41,254 nucleotides of DNA, taken from Actinomadura harenae. Lineage in GTDB: Bacteria > Actinomycetota > Actinomycetes > Streptosporangiales > Streptosporangiaceae. The stretch is from contig NZ_RFFG01000070.1 of NCBI RefSeq assembly GCF_003696215.1, positions 1 through 41,254 on the forward strand, given 5' to 3'. Positions 21,507-29,547 of this stretch are shown piece after piece. Positions within the stretch are counted from its first letter, which is position 1. Each line of letters begins with the position of its first letter. The position numbers and the translations under genes are program-made. Below the pieces are notes generated by a model. That model was not told the DNA's origin. It did not search any database and worked only from the letters and a program-made list of their open reading frames with translations.

Positions 21507-22751
21507 GTGAGAGCTCTCGTGGGGCCGCGCCGGATCGTCGCGCTGCTCGCCGCCGTGCTCCTGGCGCTGGGCCTGGCGTCCGCGGTCGCGGAGAAGGCGC
21601 GCGCGCAGCAGAACCCCGGCGACACGCACCGGCCCGCGACCTGGAACATCCAGGTCGGACGGGACCGCTGGGCCGGGGTGTACAACCTGATGAACCTGCA
21701 CGACGTGGTCGCGTTGCAGGAGGTGCCGAACATCCCGCCCACGGCCGCCGTGTTCACCGGGCGCAGGCTGGGGGCGCTGAGCGAGTACCGCTGGCAGGAG
21801 GGCGGCCGGGGCCGCGTGGTCTACCTGTACATCCTGACCACCGGGTCGCGGAACCTCGGCATGGCGACGACCTGGCGGGCCGATGACATCGCGGTCGTCA
21901 ACAGCGTCTACCGGCCGATGCTCGCGGTCGTCAACCACACCACCAACACGATGTTCGCCTCGGCGCACGCGTCCGCCAGCGGCGGCGGGGACGCGGCGAC
22001 CCTCGTGCGGCGCGCCGCGGACTGGGCGAACTCGCGCGGCTACCAGTGGGCCGTGATGGGCGACTTCAACCGCGCGCCCGGGACGTTCGCCCGGCCCGGC
22101 GGGTCCTACCTCTACAACGCCGGGCAGGCGACCCAGCAGTCCGGCGGCGAGCTGGACTACATGGTCTCCAACGTCTACACCGAGAACTGGCAGGCGTCGG
22201 TGCTGCGGAACCAGGGCAGCGACCACTGGCCGGTCGGGTTCTCGTCCTTCCAGGCCGCGTCCAACGTCTACCCGAGCGTGTCGATCAGCAGCGACAGCAA
22301 CGGCGGGGTGCTGGACGTCCTCGGCGGGACGGCGTCCAACGGCGCGCACGTGGGCGTCTACCCCGACCACGGCGGCACCAACCAGCGCTGGCAGCTCCGC
22401 TTCCTCGGACCGGAGCCCGGCCCGCGCAACTACCGCCTGCTGAGCGATCTCGGCGACTGGTGCCTGGACGTGGACAACGGCCTGAACTCGACCGTGGGCA
22501 GCTACAACAACGTCTGGCAGTGCCACGCCACCAACGGGGAACCCGAGACGGAGCACTGGTACCAGGACACGCAGAACTTCAACCTCAGCCACCCGTACCG
22601 CGGCGAGCCGGACCGCTACCGGATCGAGGACCACTCCACCGGCATGTACCTGAACATCCTCGGCAACAGCCATTCCGCCGGCGCCCAGGTCGGGCAGTAC
22701 TGGTTCCAGTGGCAGGACAACGAGTACTTCCACATCCACCCCGAGTCCTGA
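21507..22751 (+). CDS. Secreted CdtB-like nuclease fused to a ricin-type lectin domain
   Basis: The GTG after GGAGGTGAAG starts a 414-residue exported protein (signal peptide to about AEKARA). Residues 43-247 follow cytolethal distending toxin subunit B and DNase I: ATWNIQ (Asn47), VALQEV (Glu72), YLYILTT, FASAHASASGGGDAA (His154), WAVMGDFNRAPG (Asp186, Asn188), ELDYMVSN (Asp217), GSDHWPVGF (Asp239, His240). All catalytic and metal positions are kept, so phosphodiesterase activity on DNA or a phosphatase role is expected. The rest is a beta-trefoil of ricin type, with repeats ending TNQRWQL and HWYQD, as CdtA/CdtC subunits use for glycan binding. One chain would thus combine nuclease and lectin. 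Alone on its strand, terminator behind. Confidence 0.85.
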   Translation: MRALVGPRRIVALLAAVLLALGLASAVAEKARAQQNPGDTHRPATWNIQVGRDRWAGVYNLMNLHDVVALQEVPNIPPTAAVFTGRRLGALSEYRWQEGGRGRVVYLYILTTGSRNLGMATTWRADDIAVVNSVYRPMLAVVNHTTNTMFASAHASASGGGDAATLVRRAADWANSRGYQWAVMGDFNRAPGTFARPGGSYLYNAGQATQQSGGELDYMVSNVYTENWQASVLRNQGSDHWPVGFSSFQAASNVYPSVSISSDSNGGVLDVLGGTASNGAHVGVYPDHGGTNQRWQLRFLGPEPGPRNYRLLSDLGDWCLDVDNGLNSTVGSYNNVWQCHATNGEPETEHWYQDTQNFNLSHPYRGEPDRYRIEDHSTGMYLNILGNSHSAGAQVGQYWFQWQDNEYFHIHPES

Positions 22752-22791
22752 GAACGGAGAACGCCCGGCCGGCGGCGGCCCGGGACATGGG

Positions 22792-22824
22792 ACGGCCGGT
22801 GCTCCCTGGTGGGGCACCGGCCGT
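22792..22824 (+). terminator. Terminator of the CdtB-like gene
   Basis: ACGGCCGGTGC pairs over 11 bp with GCACCGGCCGT around an 11-base loop that can itself pair CCC with GGG. It lies 40 bases after the CdtB-like stop codon and 43 before the end of the convergent thioesterase gene. Confidence 0.7.
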
Positions 22825-22866
22825 TGCGGGGTGGCTCCTTTCTCGGGGTTCGCCGGGGGCGGGGGA

Positions 22867-23379
22867 TCAGCCGAAGCCGATGCCCCAGTGGTCTCCGGCG
22901 GGACGGGGCATCGGGAGGGTGCTCGGGTCGCCGTCGGCGGGGACGAGCTGGCCGCCCGGGCGCAGGAAGTCGCCTTCCTGGTTGCCCGACCGGAGGAGCA
23001 GCTCGCGCTCCTCGTGCTCCCACACCAGCGGTTCGCCGGTGAAGGGGGCGACCTTGACGACGGTGAGCGAGCCGTCGACGCAGGGGCCGTCGTCGCCGCT
23101 GCGCACCTCGAACTCGTAGCTGAGGGAGGTGCGGCCCAGCCGCTCGACCCGGAGGAGGGTCTCGACCACCTCGTGCCGCCACAGGCGGCGGCGGTAGCTG
23201 GCGGTGTAGTTGACCCGCGGCATGACGGGAAGGTGGTCCAGGCCGAGCCGGTGCAGCAGCGTCTGCTCGGCCGACTCGACCCACCGGATCACCGTCGAGT
23301 GGTGGTAGTGCCCGGTGACGTCGGTGTCGCACAGTTCGACGCGCTGGAGCACGCTGACGCTGGACGGTTCCGCCGGCAT
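22867..23379 (-). CDS. Hotdog-fold acyl-CoA thioesterase (4HBT family)
   Basis: The 170-residue product begins VLQRVELCDTDVTGHYHHST then VIRWVESAEQTLLHRLG, the 4HBT pattern in which the Asp (CDTDVTGHYHH) is the catalytic acid or base and the following long helix is the sausage of the hotdog. RVNYTASYRRRLWRHEVVETLLRVERLGRTSLSYEFEV is kept as strands. The enzyme should hydrolyse an acyl-CoA or aryl-CoA. Substrate is unknown. AGAGGTGA eight bases before the ATG fixes the start. It is divergent from the TetR regulator, which may control it, and nearby acyl-CoA genes suggest fatty or aromatic acyl metabolism. Confidence 0.8.
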   Translation of the reverse strand: MPAEPSSVSVLQRVELCDTDVTGHYHHSTVIRWVESAEQTLLHRLGLDHLPVMPRVNYTASYRRRLWRHEVVETLLRVERLGRTSLSYEFEVRSGDDGPCVDGSLTVVKVAPFTGEPLVWEHEERELLLRSGNQEGDFLRPGGQLVPADGDPSTLPMPRPAGDHWGIGFG

Positions 23380-23530
23380 TGCGGTTCACCTCTTGATTTT
23401 CGGCAGACGGTGGAGGGATCGCCCCGAAACTATGGCCGTGGTGCACGCAGAGCAAGGAGTCGATCACCTGATGTTTCGTGTGTCGCGGACATGGGTACAC
23501 GTTCCCGGCTCGCCGGGCGGGCGGGGGTTG

Positions 23531-23547
23531 CCTACGTGCCGTAGGGT
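23531..23547 (+). promoter_or_regulatory. Candidate -10 and operator of the TetR gene
   Basis: CCTACG-TGC-CGTAGG (23531-23545) is a perfect 6-bp inverted repeat. Its right arm overlaps TAGGGT (23542-23547), a typical actinomycete -10 hexamer. Transcription would then start at or within a few bases of the ATG at 23557, so the mRNA is probably leaderless. The repeat suits autorepression by the TetR protein. Confidence 0.5.
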
Positions 23548-23556
23548 GGCCGCACG

Positions 23557-24186
23557 ATGACCAGGGTTGACGGGATTTCGGGGCGGGGGACGGGGCGCGA
23601 CCCCGGGCGGCGGCGCGCGCTGCTGGAGGCCGCCGACCGGGTGATCCAGCGCGAGGGACCGGAGGCGTCGATGGCCGCCATCGCCGCCGAGGCCGGGATC
23701 AGCAAGCCCATCCTGTACCGCCACTTCGGCGACAAGAGCGGCCTGTACCAGGCGCTCGCCGAACGGCACGCGCGCAAGCTCATCGAGGGCGTCCGCGCCG
23801 AGTTCTCCCGCGCCGTCCCGGTGCGCGACCGCACCCGCACCACGATCGACACGTACCTGACGATGGTCTCGGCGAACCTGAACCTCTACCGGTTCCTGAT
23901 GCACCGCGCCAGCGCCGAGGACGCCGCGACGCACAGCGCGATGAGCACGATGATCCGCGAGCTGGGCCGGGCGCTGGCCGAGGTGATGGTCGCCGACGGC
24001 GAGCTGGACGACCCGGTCCGCGCCTACGTGTGGGGGCACGCGGTCGTCGGGATGGTGCAGACGGCGGGCGACTGGTGGCTCGACCACACCGACGAGGTGC
24101 CCCGGCAGGTCGTCGTCGACAGCCTCGCCGACCTCATCCTCGGCGGGCTGCCCGCCGCGTCCGGCGGCCGCGTCCTGGAGGACTGA
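23557..24186 (+). CDS. TetR-family transcriptional regulator
   Basis: A 209-residue TetR protein with the usual HTH near residues 20-65 (RRRALLEAADRVIQREGPEA, SMAAIAAEAGISKPILYRHF, DKSGLYQALAERH). The C-terminal ligand domain is helical and has a TetR_C-type pattern (RTTIDTYLTMVSANLNLYRF). It would repress nearby genes until it binds a small molecule, likely hydrophobic or acyl-like. It is divergent from the thioesterase gene across 177 bases and followed by a phosphotransferase gene 56 bases on, which may be co-transcribed. No ribosome binding site is visible, consistent with a leaderless message. Confidence 0.85.
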   Translation: MTRVDGISGRGTGRDPGRRRALLEAADRVIQREGPEASMAAIAAEAGISKPILYRHFGDKSGLYQALAERHARKLIEGVRAEFSRAVPVRDRTRTTIDTYLTMVSANLNLYRFLMHRASAEDAATHSAMSTMIRELGRALAEVMVADGELDDPVRAYVWGHAVVGMVQTAGDWWLDHTDEVPRQVVVDSLADLILGGLPAASGGRVLED

Positions 24187-24242
24187 CCGTCGGGCATCTC
24201 GGGGCCTCTGCTCGCGCGGGGGCCTCTGTCAGGATGGGCGGC

Positions 24243-25217
24243 ATGGACCTTGAGCGGCTGGCCGTTCCCCTGGGCGAGGTGCTGGAAGAACGGTTCGGGC
24301 CCGGTGTCCGGGTGCGGGGGCTGAGCCGCGGCGGGGGCGGGGCGTCCCGGGTGACCTGCGGGTTCGAGGCCGTCGCGGCCGACGGGGCGGTGGCCCCGCT
24401 GATCCTGCGGCTGGGGACGCCCGGCGCGTCCGCGAGCATCCCGCTCGTGCGGGAGGCGGCGCTGATGCGGGCCGGGGCGCGGGCCGGCGTGCCCGGTCCC
24501 GAGGTGCTCGCGGCGGACGGCGCGGACGGCCCGCTCGGTGTCGAGTTCGTCGTGATGGAGCGGATCGTGGGGGAGACGATCCCGCGCCGGATCCTGCGCG
24601 ACCCGGCGCTCGCGGACGTCCTTCCCCGGCTCGCGGCCAGGTGCGGGGAGATCCTCGCGGCGGTCCAGCGCGTCCCGGCGGGGGACGTGCCCGGCCTGGA
24701 CGGCGGCGACCAGCTCGACGCGTGGCAGGGGATCCTCGCGGCGCTGCCCGAGCCGTATCCGGCGCTGGAGTTCGCGCTGCGGTGGCTCGGGCGGAACCGG
24801 CCTCCGGCGCGTCCGCCGGTCGTGGTGCACGGCGACTTCCGGAACGGGAACCTGATCGTCGGGCCGGACGGGGTCCGTGCCGTCCTGGACTGGGAGCTGG
24901 CGCATCTGGGCGACCCACTGGAGGACCTCGGGTGGCTGTGCGTGCGGGCGTGGCGGTTCGGCTCGGAGGCCCCGGTCGGCGGGTTCGGCGGGTACGACGA
25001 CCTGGTGTCCGGCTACGAGCGCGCGGGCGGCGGGCCCGTGGACCGGGACGCGCTGCGCTGGTGGGAGATGTTCGGGACGGCCCGCTGGGGGATCCTGTGC
25101 GCCGTCCAGGCCGAGCGGCACCGGAGCGGCGCCGAGCGCTCCGTGGAATTGGCCGCGCTCGGCCGCCGCGTCGCGGAGAACGAAAGGGACCTGCTCCGGA
25201 TGCTGCCCGGCGCATGA
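24243..25217 (+). CDS. APH-type phosphotransferase family protein
   Basis: The product of 324 residues is an aminoglycoside-phosphotransferase-like kinase. HGDFRNGNLIV holds the catalytic Asp and metal-binding Asn of the Brenner motif, VLDWELAHLGDPLEDLGWLC has the DxD-like metal Asp, and LILRLGTPGAS plus the following REAALMRAG give the N-lobe. The family version with GDPLEDLGW is the one usually found with acyl-CoA dehydrogenases and DUF6285 proteins in actinobacteria, so a role in acyl or sterol-like catabolism rather than antibiotic resistance is likely. The genes it would pair with lie about 5 kb further on. The ATG (MDLERLAV) has GGATGGG upstream. Confidence 0.8.
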   Translation: MDLERLAVPLGEVLEERFGPGVRVRGLSRGGGGASRVTCGFEAVAADGAVAPLILRLGTPGASASIPLVREAALMRAGARAGVPGPEVLAADGADGPLGVEFVVMERIVGETIPRRILRDPALADVLPRLAARCGEILAAVQRVPAGDVPGLDGGDQLDAWQGILAALPEPYPALEFALRWLGRNRPPARPPVVVHGDFRNGNLIVGPDGVRAVLDWELAHLGDPLEDLGWLCVRAWRFGSEAPVGGFGGYDDLVSGYERAGGGPVDRDALRWWEMFGTARWGILCAVQAERHRSGAERSVELAALGRRVAENERDLLRMLPGA

Positions 25218-25252
25218 GCCCCGACCGGGGCGAACGGGCTAGGCGGAGCGGG

Positions 25253-25864
25253 TCAGGTGGAGCCGGTGAGGTGGGCGTAGACGATGAGGTTGTCGCGGTA
25301 GGAGTGCTCGTCGCGGTCGTAGGGGCCGCCGCAGGTGACCAGGCGGAGTCCGGCGTAGTGGACGTCCCCGTAGACCCGGCTGCCCGGAAAGTCCCATTTG
25401 GGCACTTGTTCGGTGGCGTCCACGGTGAACAGGGCCGTCCGGCCGTCGGAGCGCCGGACCCTCACGACCGCGCCCGGCCGCACCCTGTGCAGCCGGTAGA
25501 AGGCGGCCGGGCCGCTCCGGTCGTCGTAGTGGCCGAGCAGCACCGCCGGGCCGCGCTCGCCCGGCACCGGCCCGCCCCGGTACCAGCCGACGCGCCCGGC
25601 GGCCCGGAAGGGCGGCACCTGGACGGTCCCGTCGCGGTTCTGGCCGACGGGCATCACCGGCGCCCGGACGCCCGCGTCCGGGATCTCGACGCGCTCGGGC
25701 GCCGCGGCGGGCAGGTCGGCGCCGTCCGGGATGCTCCAGAGCGCCCGCGGCCCGCCGAGATCGCGGTAGTGCGCGGGCTCGGGCCGCGCGCGGACGCCGT
25801 GGCCGATCGCGACGGCGCCGAGGACGGCCAGGCCCCCGGCGACGAGGTAGGCGCGCCCGGTCAT
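25253..25864 (-). CDS. Class F-type sortase
   Basis: This 203-residue protein has one N-terminal membrane anchor (LVAGGLAVLGAVAIGHGV) and a single sortase domain with the catalytic triad: His in AVLLGHYDD, Cys in LRLVTCGG and Arg in SYRDNLIVYAHL. It would cleave a sorting motif of exported proteins and link them to the cell wall outside the membrane. The short form, lacking large extra parts, fits class F sortases of actinobacteria. It is 22 bases downstream of a surface protein gene with a candidate sorting signal, which is probably its dedicated substrate. Confidence 0.9.
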   Translation of the reverse strand: MTGRAYLVAGGLAVLGAVAIGHGVRARPEPAHYRDLGGPRALWSIPDGADLPAAAPERVEIPDAGVRAPVMPVGQNRDGTVQVPPFRAAGRVGWYRGGPVPGERGPAVLLGHYDDRSGPAAFYRLHRVRPGAVVRVRRSDGRTALFTVDATEQVPKWDFPGSRVYGDVHYAGLRLVTCGGPYDRDEHSYRDNLIVYAHLTGST

Positions 25865-25886
25865 GCGGCGGCGTCCCGCGGGCCGG

Positions 25887-26408
25887 TCAGATCCGGTCGC
25901 GCGTGACGCGCGTCCGCAGCAGCGAGACCGCGCCGATCCCGGTCGCCCCGACGAGCAGCGTCAGGCCGAGGCCGGTCCACGGGACGTCCGGCCCCTGTGT
26001 CCCGCCCCCGCCGGTCATCGCCCCGCCGTGCGGCCGGTGGTCCTCCCGCCGTTCCCGTTCCGGGTGGCGCGTGCCGATCCGGAACGCGCCCTCCTGCGAG
26101 TAGTTGGACGTGATGCACTTCGCGGTGATCGAGTAGCGGCCCGCGCGGTCCCTGGTCGGCGTGGCCGAGACGCTGAACCAGCCGTCGTTGACCACCCCCC
26201 GGCCGTGCGCCGCGCCGGTGATGTTCACGTACCGGTCGCTGGTCCGGCAGCCGCCGGACACGGTGATCGACTGGCCCGGCCTGGCGACGGCCGGCGACAC
26301 GTCCAGGTCGTCGGCCAGGGCTGGGCCGCAGGTCAGGGCCGTCCCGCCGAGCGCCGAACAGGCGATCACAACACGGGCGACGGTGTGGCGGGCGGTCACG
26401 ATGTGCAC
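25887..26408 (-). CDS. Surface protein with VPWTG-type C-terminal sorting signal (likely sortase substrate)
   Basis: A GTG four bases after GGGGGG gives 173 residues: signal peptide (ARVVIACSALGGTALTCGPALA), an Ig-like middle domain (LDVSPAVARPGQSITVSGGC, then RYVNITGAA and YSITAKCITSN), a charged linker (RHPERERREDHRPHGG) and a C-terminal VPWTG (142-146) followed by a hydrophobic helix (LGLTLLVGATGIGAVSLL) and RTRVTRDR. That tripartite end is what a sortase recognises, although the motif is VPxTG rather than LPxTG. The sortase gene follows at once. The Ig-like module suggests a stalk or binding function on the wall. Confidence 0.75.
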   Translation of the reverse strand: MHIVTARHTVARVVIACSALGGTALTCGPALADDLDVSPAVARPGQSITVSGGCRTSDRYVNITGAAHGRGVVNDGWFSVSATPTRDRAGRYSITAKCITSNYSQEGAFRIGTRHPERERREDHRPHGGAMTGGGGTQGPDVPWTGLGLTLLVGATGIGAVSLLRTRVTRDRI

Positions 26409-26511
26409 GGTTCCCCCCGAAACATGCGGTGACATGGAGTGATTCTCCGCTCACGTCCGGTCTTCCCGGCACGTGCCCGTCACAAGGGGGGACCGGTGAT
26501 TTCTTTACCGA

Positions 26512-26542
26512 GTGCCCCGGCCGCCATGACCGGCCGGGGCAC
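26512..26542. terminator. Terminator downstream of the chitobiase-type gene
   Basis: GTGCCCCGGCCG pairs over 12 bp with CGGCCGGGGCAC around CCATGAC. It lies 30 bases after the end of the minus-strand hexosaminidase gene and before the surface protein gene, so it ends the hexosaminidase message. Confidence 0.75.
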
Positions 26543-26571
26543 CCGCCCTTGCCCACCGAGGGCCGAAGGGC

Positions 26572-29388
26572 CTACTGGATCAGCCGCCAGGAGGCGGGGG
26601 AGACGTCCGGCGCCTGGCCGGTGCCCGGACGCAGCGCCCGGAACAGCTCACCCTGGTAGGACACCAGCGCGCCCCGCCCGTAGGAGTCGCCCGGCTTCCA
26701 GTTCGGGACGCCGACGGGGGAGATCCGGCTCGTCCGGCCGTCCACCGCGCGCGTGCGGGTGAGCGCGGACGGGCCGACATGGACGGGCCCCGGGTACCCC
26801 TGCCACCGGACACCGTCCGTGGAGTACTCGACCGCCAGGCCCGGGTCCCGGACGTTGGCGCTGAGCGTCCCGCCGTCGATCTTCCCGCCGGGCAGCGGGA
26901 TCCGGTAGTTCACCCCGGCGCCCGGCAGCCCGACCGGACGGTACGACGACAGCAGCGGGAAGGTGACCTGCCCGAGCGTGTTGCTGAAGACGTTCCACGC
27001 GGCGGGCATCTGCGCGGACGTCGGGGTGGCGCGGTTCCACGCCCGCTCGGCCACGCCGAGCAGCTTCGGGAACGCCTGGTACTCGCGCAGCTGCGGCGTC
27101 ATGCCGTTCTCGCCGAACAGCTGCGCCTCCATGCCGAGGATGTTCCTGCGTCCCTCAGGGGTCAGCCTCGTCCAGGCCGGATTCGGCGTGATCGGGTTGC
27201 CCCAGCGGTCCTCGGTGGCGTTCGCGTACACGTCGAACGGCTGGTAGGTGAACGTGGACTTCTCGTCGACGTACTCGGCCCAGTAGTAGCCGGGCTCGTC
27301 CGGGTCCTTGTTGTAGGCGAGGTCCATGTACAGGTTCGTGGCGTGCGCCAGGATCACCGGCGTGCCCTCGTTCGCGAACCGGTAGGCCCAGTCCTCGCGT
27401 CCCCAGCCCCACACGTTCTGCCACGGCAGCGGCGTGAAGCCCTTGAGGCGGAAGGAGGTGGTCGGGTCGGTGATGTCCTCCCAGCCGGACGTCTCGGGAG
27501 CGGCCGTCCGCGCGATGTCGTTCCACTTGCCGAAGAACAGGTTCTTGAGCGCGTTGCCGTCCTTGCCCGCGGTCTCGGGGTTGCTCTTGCACGCGGGCGA
27601 GCCGGACCACCAGGTGTCGGGCGCGCCGGGCGGCTCGTCCCCGCCGAGGCTGATGCGGCCGAGCGGCGCGCCCGCCCCCGCGTAGATCTTCTTGACCTCT
27701 CCGACGACCTTGGTCAGGAACCGGTAGGTGCCCGGCACGCACGGGTTCGCCATGTTGTCGGTGTAGCCCTGCACGCTGACGTGGTGGGACGTGTCGTTCG
27801 GGTCGAGCATCCGGTACGTGGCGTCGCCCGTGTCCTTGTAGCGGCGTTCCATCGCCTGGACGGCCGCCCGCGCGTGCGCGGGGAAGTCGAACTCGGGGAT
27901 CACCTCGATGTGCCGGGCCTTGGCGTACCGCAGGATCGCCTGGAAGTCGGCCACCGAGTAGGAGCCGCTGCCCTTGCCGACGAAGTTCAGCACGTCCGGC
28001 TCGTACCCCTGGTACGCCGGGGGACGGCCGAGGTTCGCCTCCGTCTGGTTCCGGGCCTTGCCCGCGATGCCGTCGCCGCCGCCGAGGTCGTTCACCGAGC
28101 CCATGCCCTCGTGCAGGGCGCCGGTCTCGGCCGGGTCGAACGCGCGGTGCGCGCCGAAGCCGGTCAGCTCCGGCAGCCCCGGGATCTGGATCCGCCAGCC
28201 CTCGTCGTCGGTGAGGCGCAGGTGCAGCTTGTTCAGCTTCGTGAACGACATCAGGTCCAGGAACTTCTCGATCGTCGGCCCGCTCTCGAAGTGGCGGGAG
28301 ACGTCGATGGCCATGCCGCGGTACGGGAACAGCGGCGCGTCCGCGATCGCCGCGCGGGGCACCTGGACCGCGCCGCCCCCGTGCCCGGCGGCGGCGTCCC
28401 GGTACGCCTTGGCCGGGACGAGCTGCCGCAGCGTCTGGACGCCGTGCAGCACCCCGGCCGCGTCCGTCCCGACGATCTCCACGCCGGACGCCGTGGACGT
28501 GAGCGTGTAGCCCTCGGCGTCCGGCTTGCCGTCGTGGTCGACGTCCAGCCTCGGGTCGGTGCGCAGCGTGATCGGCGCGCCCTGGGCGCGGGTGACGTCG
28601 CCGAGCGCGGACCGCAGGTACGCGGCCTCGCCCCGCAGGTTCCCCGGCGCGCGGACGTCCGAGCCGCCGCCGACGGCGACCGTCCCGCCGGACGCCTTCG
28701 CCGACAGCGGCTGCGGCAGGATGCTCTGCTGGAGCGTCAGCGGCACCTTCGTCTCGGTGTTGTCGGCGTACCGGCGCGCGGCGTCCTGCACCGGGCGGGC
28801 GTCGCCGCTGAACGCCTTGGTCTGCTTCGGGTCGGTCGGGTCGAGCAGGGCCTTGGCGGGCATCCAGTGCGGCGTGCCGCCGTCGTAGGAGATGCTCCAT
28901 CCGGCCGGGGCGTCGGTCTTCTGGACGGCCCACAGCTCCATATTGAAATCGATCTGGCGGCGCTCGCCGGGCTTGACGGGCGTGAACGCCGCGGTCGGCT
29001 TCAGGACGTAGAAGTCGCCGCTCTGCGCCCTGTCGGCGCGCGCGACGCTGAGCCCCTGGTCGGCGAGCTGCCTGCGGCCGATGTCGCCGGGCGTCCCGGA
29101 CAGCACGGCCGCGGGCTGCCGGACGGAGGTGAAGTACATGGCCCACCCGGACGACCCGAGACCGCACCGGCGGTCGCGGTCGTCCAGGGTGAGCCGGGCG
29201 CGGAAGTAGACGGCGTCGGTGACCGTGTGGTCGACCGGCTGGAACGTCATCTGGAGTGCGCGCGGGTCCGGGTGGCAGGCGGCGGACGCGGGCGCGGGCG
29301 CGAGCACCGCCGCCCCGGCGGCCGTCAACGCGGCGACCGGGACGAGCACCGCCGTCTTGGGCGGTCTTCTCAGGGCTGGCTGCGACAT
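26572..29388 (-). CDS. Secreted beta-N-acetylhexosaminidase (GH20, chitobiase type)
   Basis: At 938 residues it has the modular layout of Vibrio-type chitobiases: signal peptide ending ASA, a chitobiase N-terminal carbohydrate-binding domain (MTFQPVDHTVTDAVYFRAR), a GH20b-like domain, a GH20 barrel with FPYRGMAIDVSRHF, HLRLTDDEGWRIQI, EVIPEFDFPAHARA and the catalytic Asp-Glu pair in ISLGGDEPPG, then a chitobiase C-terminal domain. It ends with a ChtBD3/CBM5-like module (GDSYGRGALVSYQGELFRAL). It should cleave N-acetylglucosamine from chitin oligomers outside the cell. No ribosome binding site precedes the ATG; a TACTTT eight bases upstream suggests a leaderless message. Confidence 0.9.
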   Translation of the reverse strand: MSQPALRRPPKTAVLVPVAALTAAGAAVLAPAPASAACHPDPRALQMTFQPVDHTVTDAVYFRARLTLDDRDRRCGLGSSGWAMYFTSVRQPAAVLSGTPGDIGRRQLADQGLSVARADRAQSGDFYVLKPTAAFTPVKPGERRQIDFNMELWAVQKTDAPAGWSISYDGGTPHWMPAKALLDPTDPKQTKAFSGDARPVQDAARRYADNTETKVPLTLQQSILPQPLSAKASGGTVAVGGGSDVRAPGNLRGEAAYLRSALGDVTRAQGAPITLRTDPRLDVDHDGKPDAEGYTLTSTASGVEIVGTDAAGVLHGVQTLRQLVPAKAYRDAAAGHGGGAVQVPRAAIADAPLFPYRGMAIDVSRHFESGPTIEKFLDLMSFTKLNKLHLRLTDDEGWRIQIPGLPELTGFGAHRAFDPAETGALHEGMGSVNDLGGGDGIAGKARNQTEANLGRPPAYQGYEPDVLNFVGKGSGSYSVADFQAILRYAKARHIEVIPEFDFPAHARAAVQAMERRYKDTGDATYRMLDPNDTSHHVSVQGYTDNMANPCVPGTYRFLTKVVGEVKKIYAGAGAPLGRISLGGDEPPGAPDTWWSGSPACKSNPETAGKDGNALKNLFFGKWNDIARTAAPETSGWEDITDPTTSFRLKGFTPLPWQNVWGWGREDWAYRFANEGTPVILAHATNLYMDLAYNKDPDEPGYYWAEYVDEKSTFTYQPFDVYANATEDRWGNPITPNPAWTRLTPEGRRNILGMEAQLFGENGMTPQLREYQAFPKLLGVAERAWNRATPTSAQMPAAWNVFSNTLGQVTFPLLSSYRPVGLPGAGVNYRIPLPGGKIDGGTLSANVRDPGLAVEYSTDGVRWQGYPGPVHVGPSALTRTRAVDGRTSRISPVGVPNWKPGDSYGRGALVSYQGELFRALRPGTGQAPDVSPASWRLIQ

Positions 29389-29390
29389 GA

Positions 29391-29407
29391 ACAGGAAAGT
29401 AACCTGT
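29391..29407. promoter_or_regulatory. Inverted repeat at the hexosaminidase start
   Basis: ACAGG-N7-CCTGT is centred just upstream of the hexosaminidase ATG and overlaps its likely -10 box (TACTTT on the minus strand). It could be an operator. It does not resemble the DasR consensus used for chitin genes in Streptomyces. Confidence 0.35.
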
Positions 29408-29547
29408 CTATTTGCCGTCTCCCGGCGGCCTCCGGGCGCCCTGATCCGGCCAGCCCGGAACCCGCAGGCCCGGCCCTCCGTCCGCTACCGGACAGCACCA
29501 CGAGGTTGACCCCGCCCCGGCGGTCCCGCGGCGAGGCCGTCCCCGGG

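Noticed and set aside
29389..29420. DasR operator before the GH20 gene
   Set aside because: The site ACAGG-N7-CCTGT does not match the TGGTCTAGACCA-type consensus.
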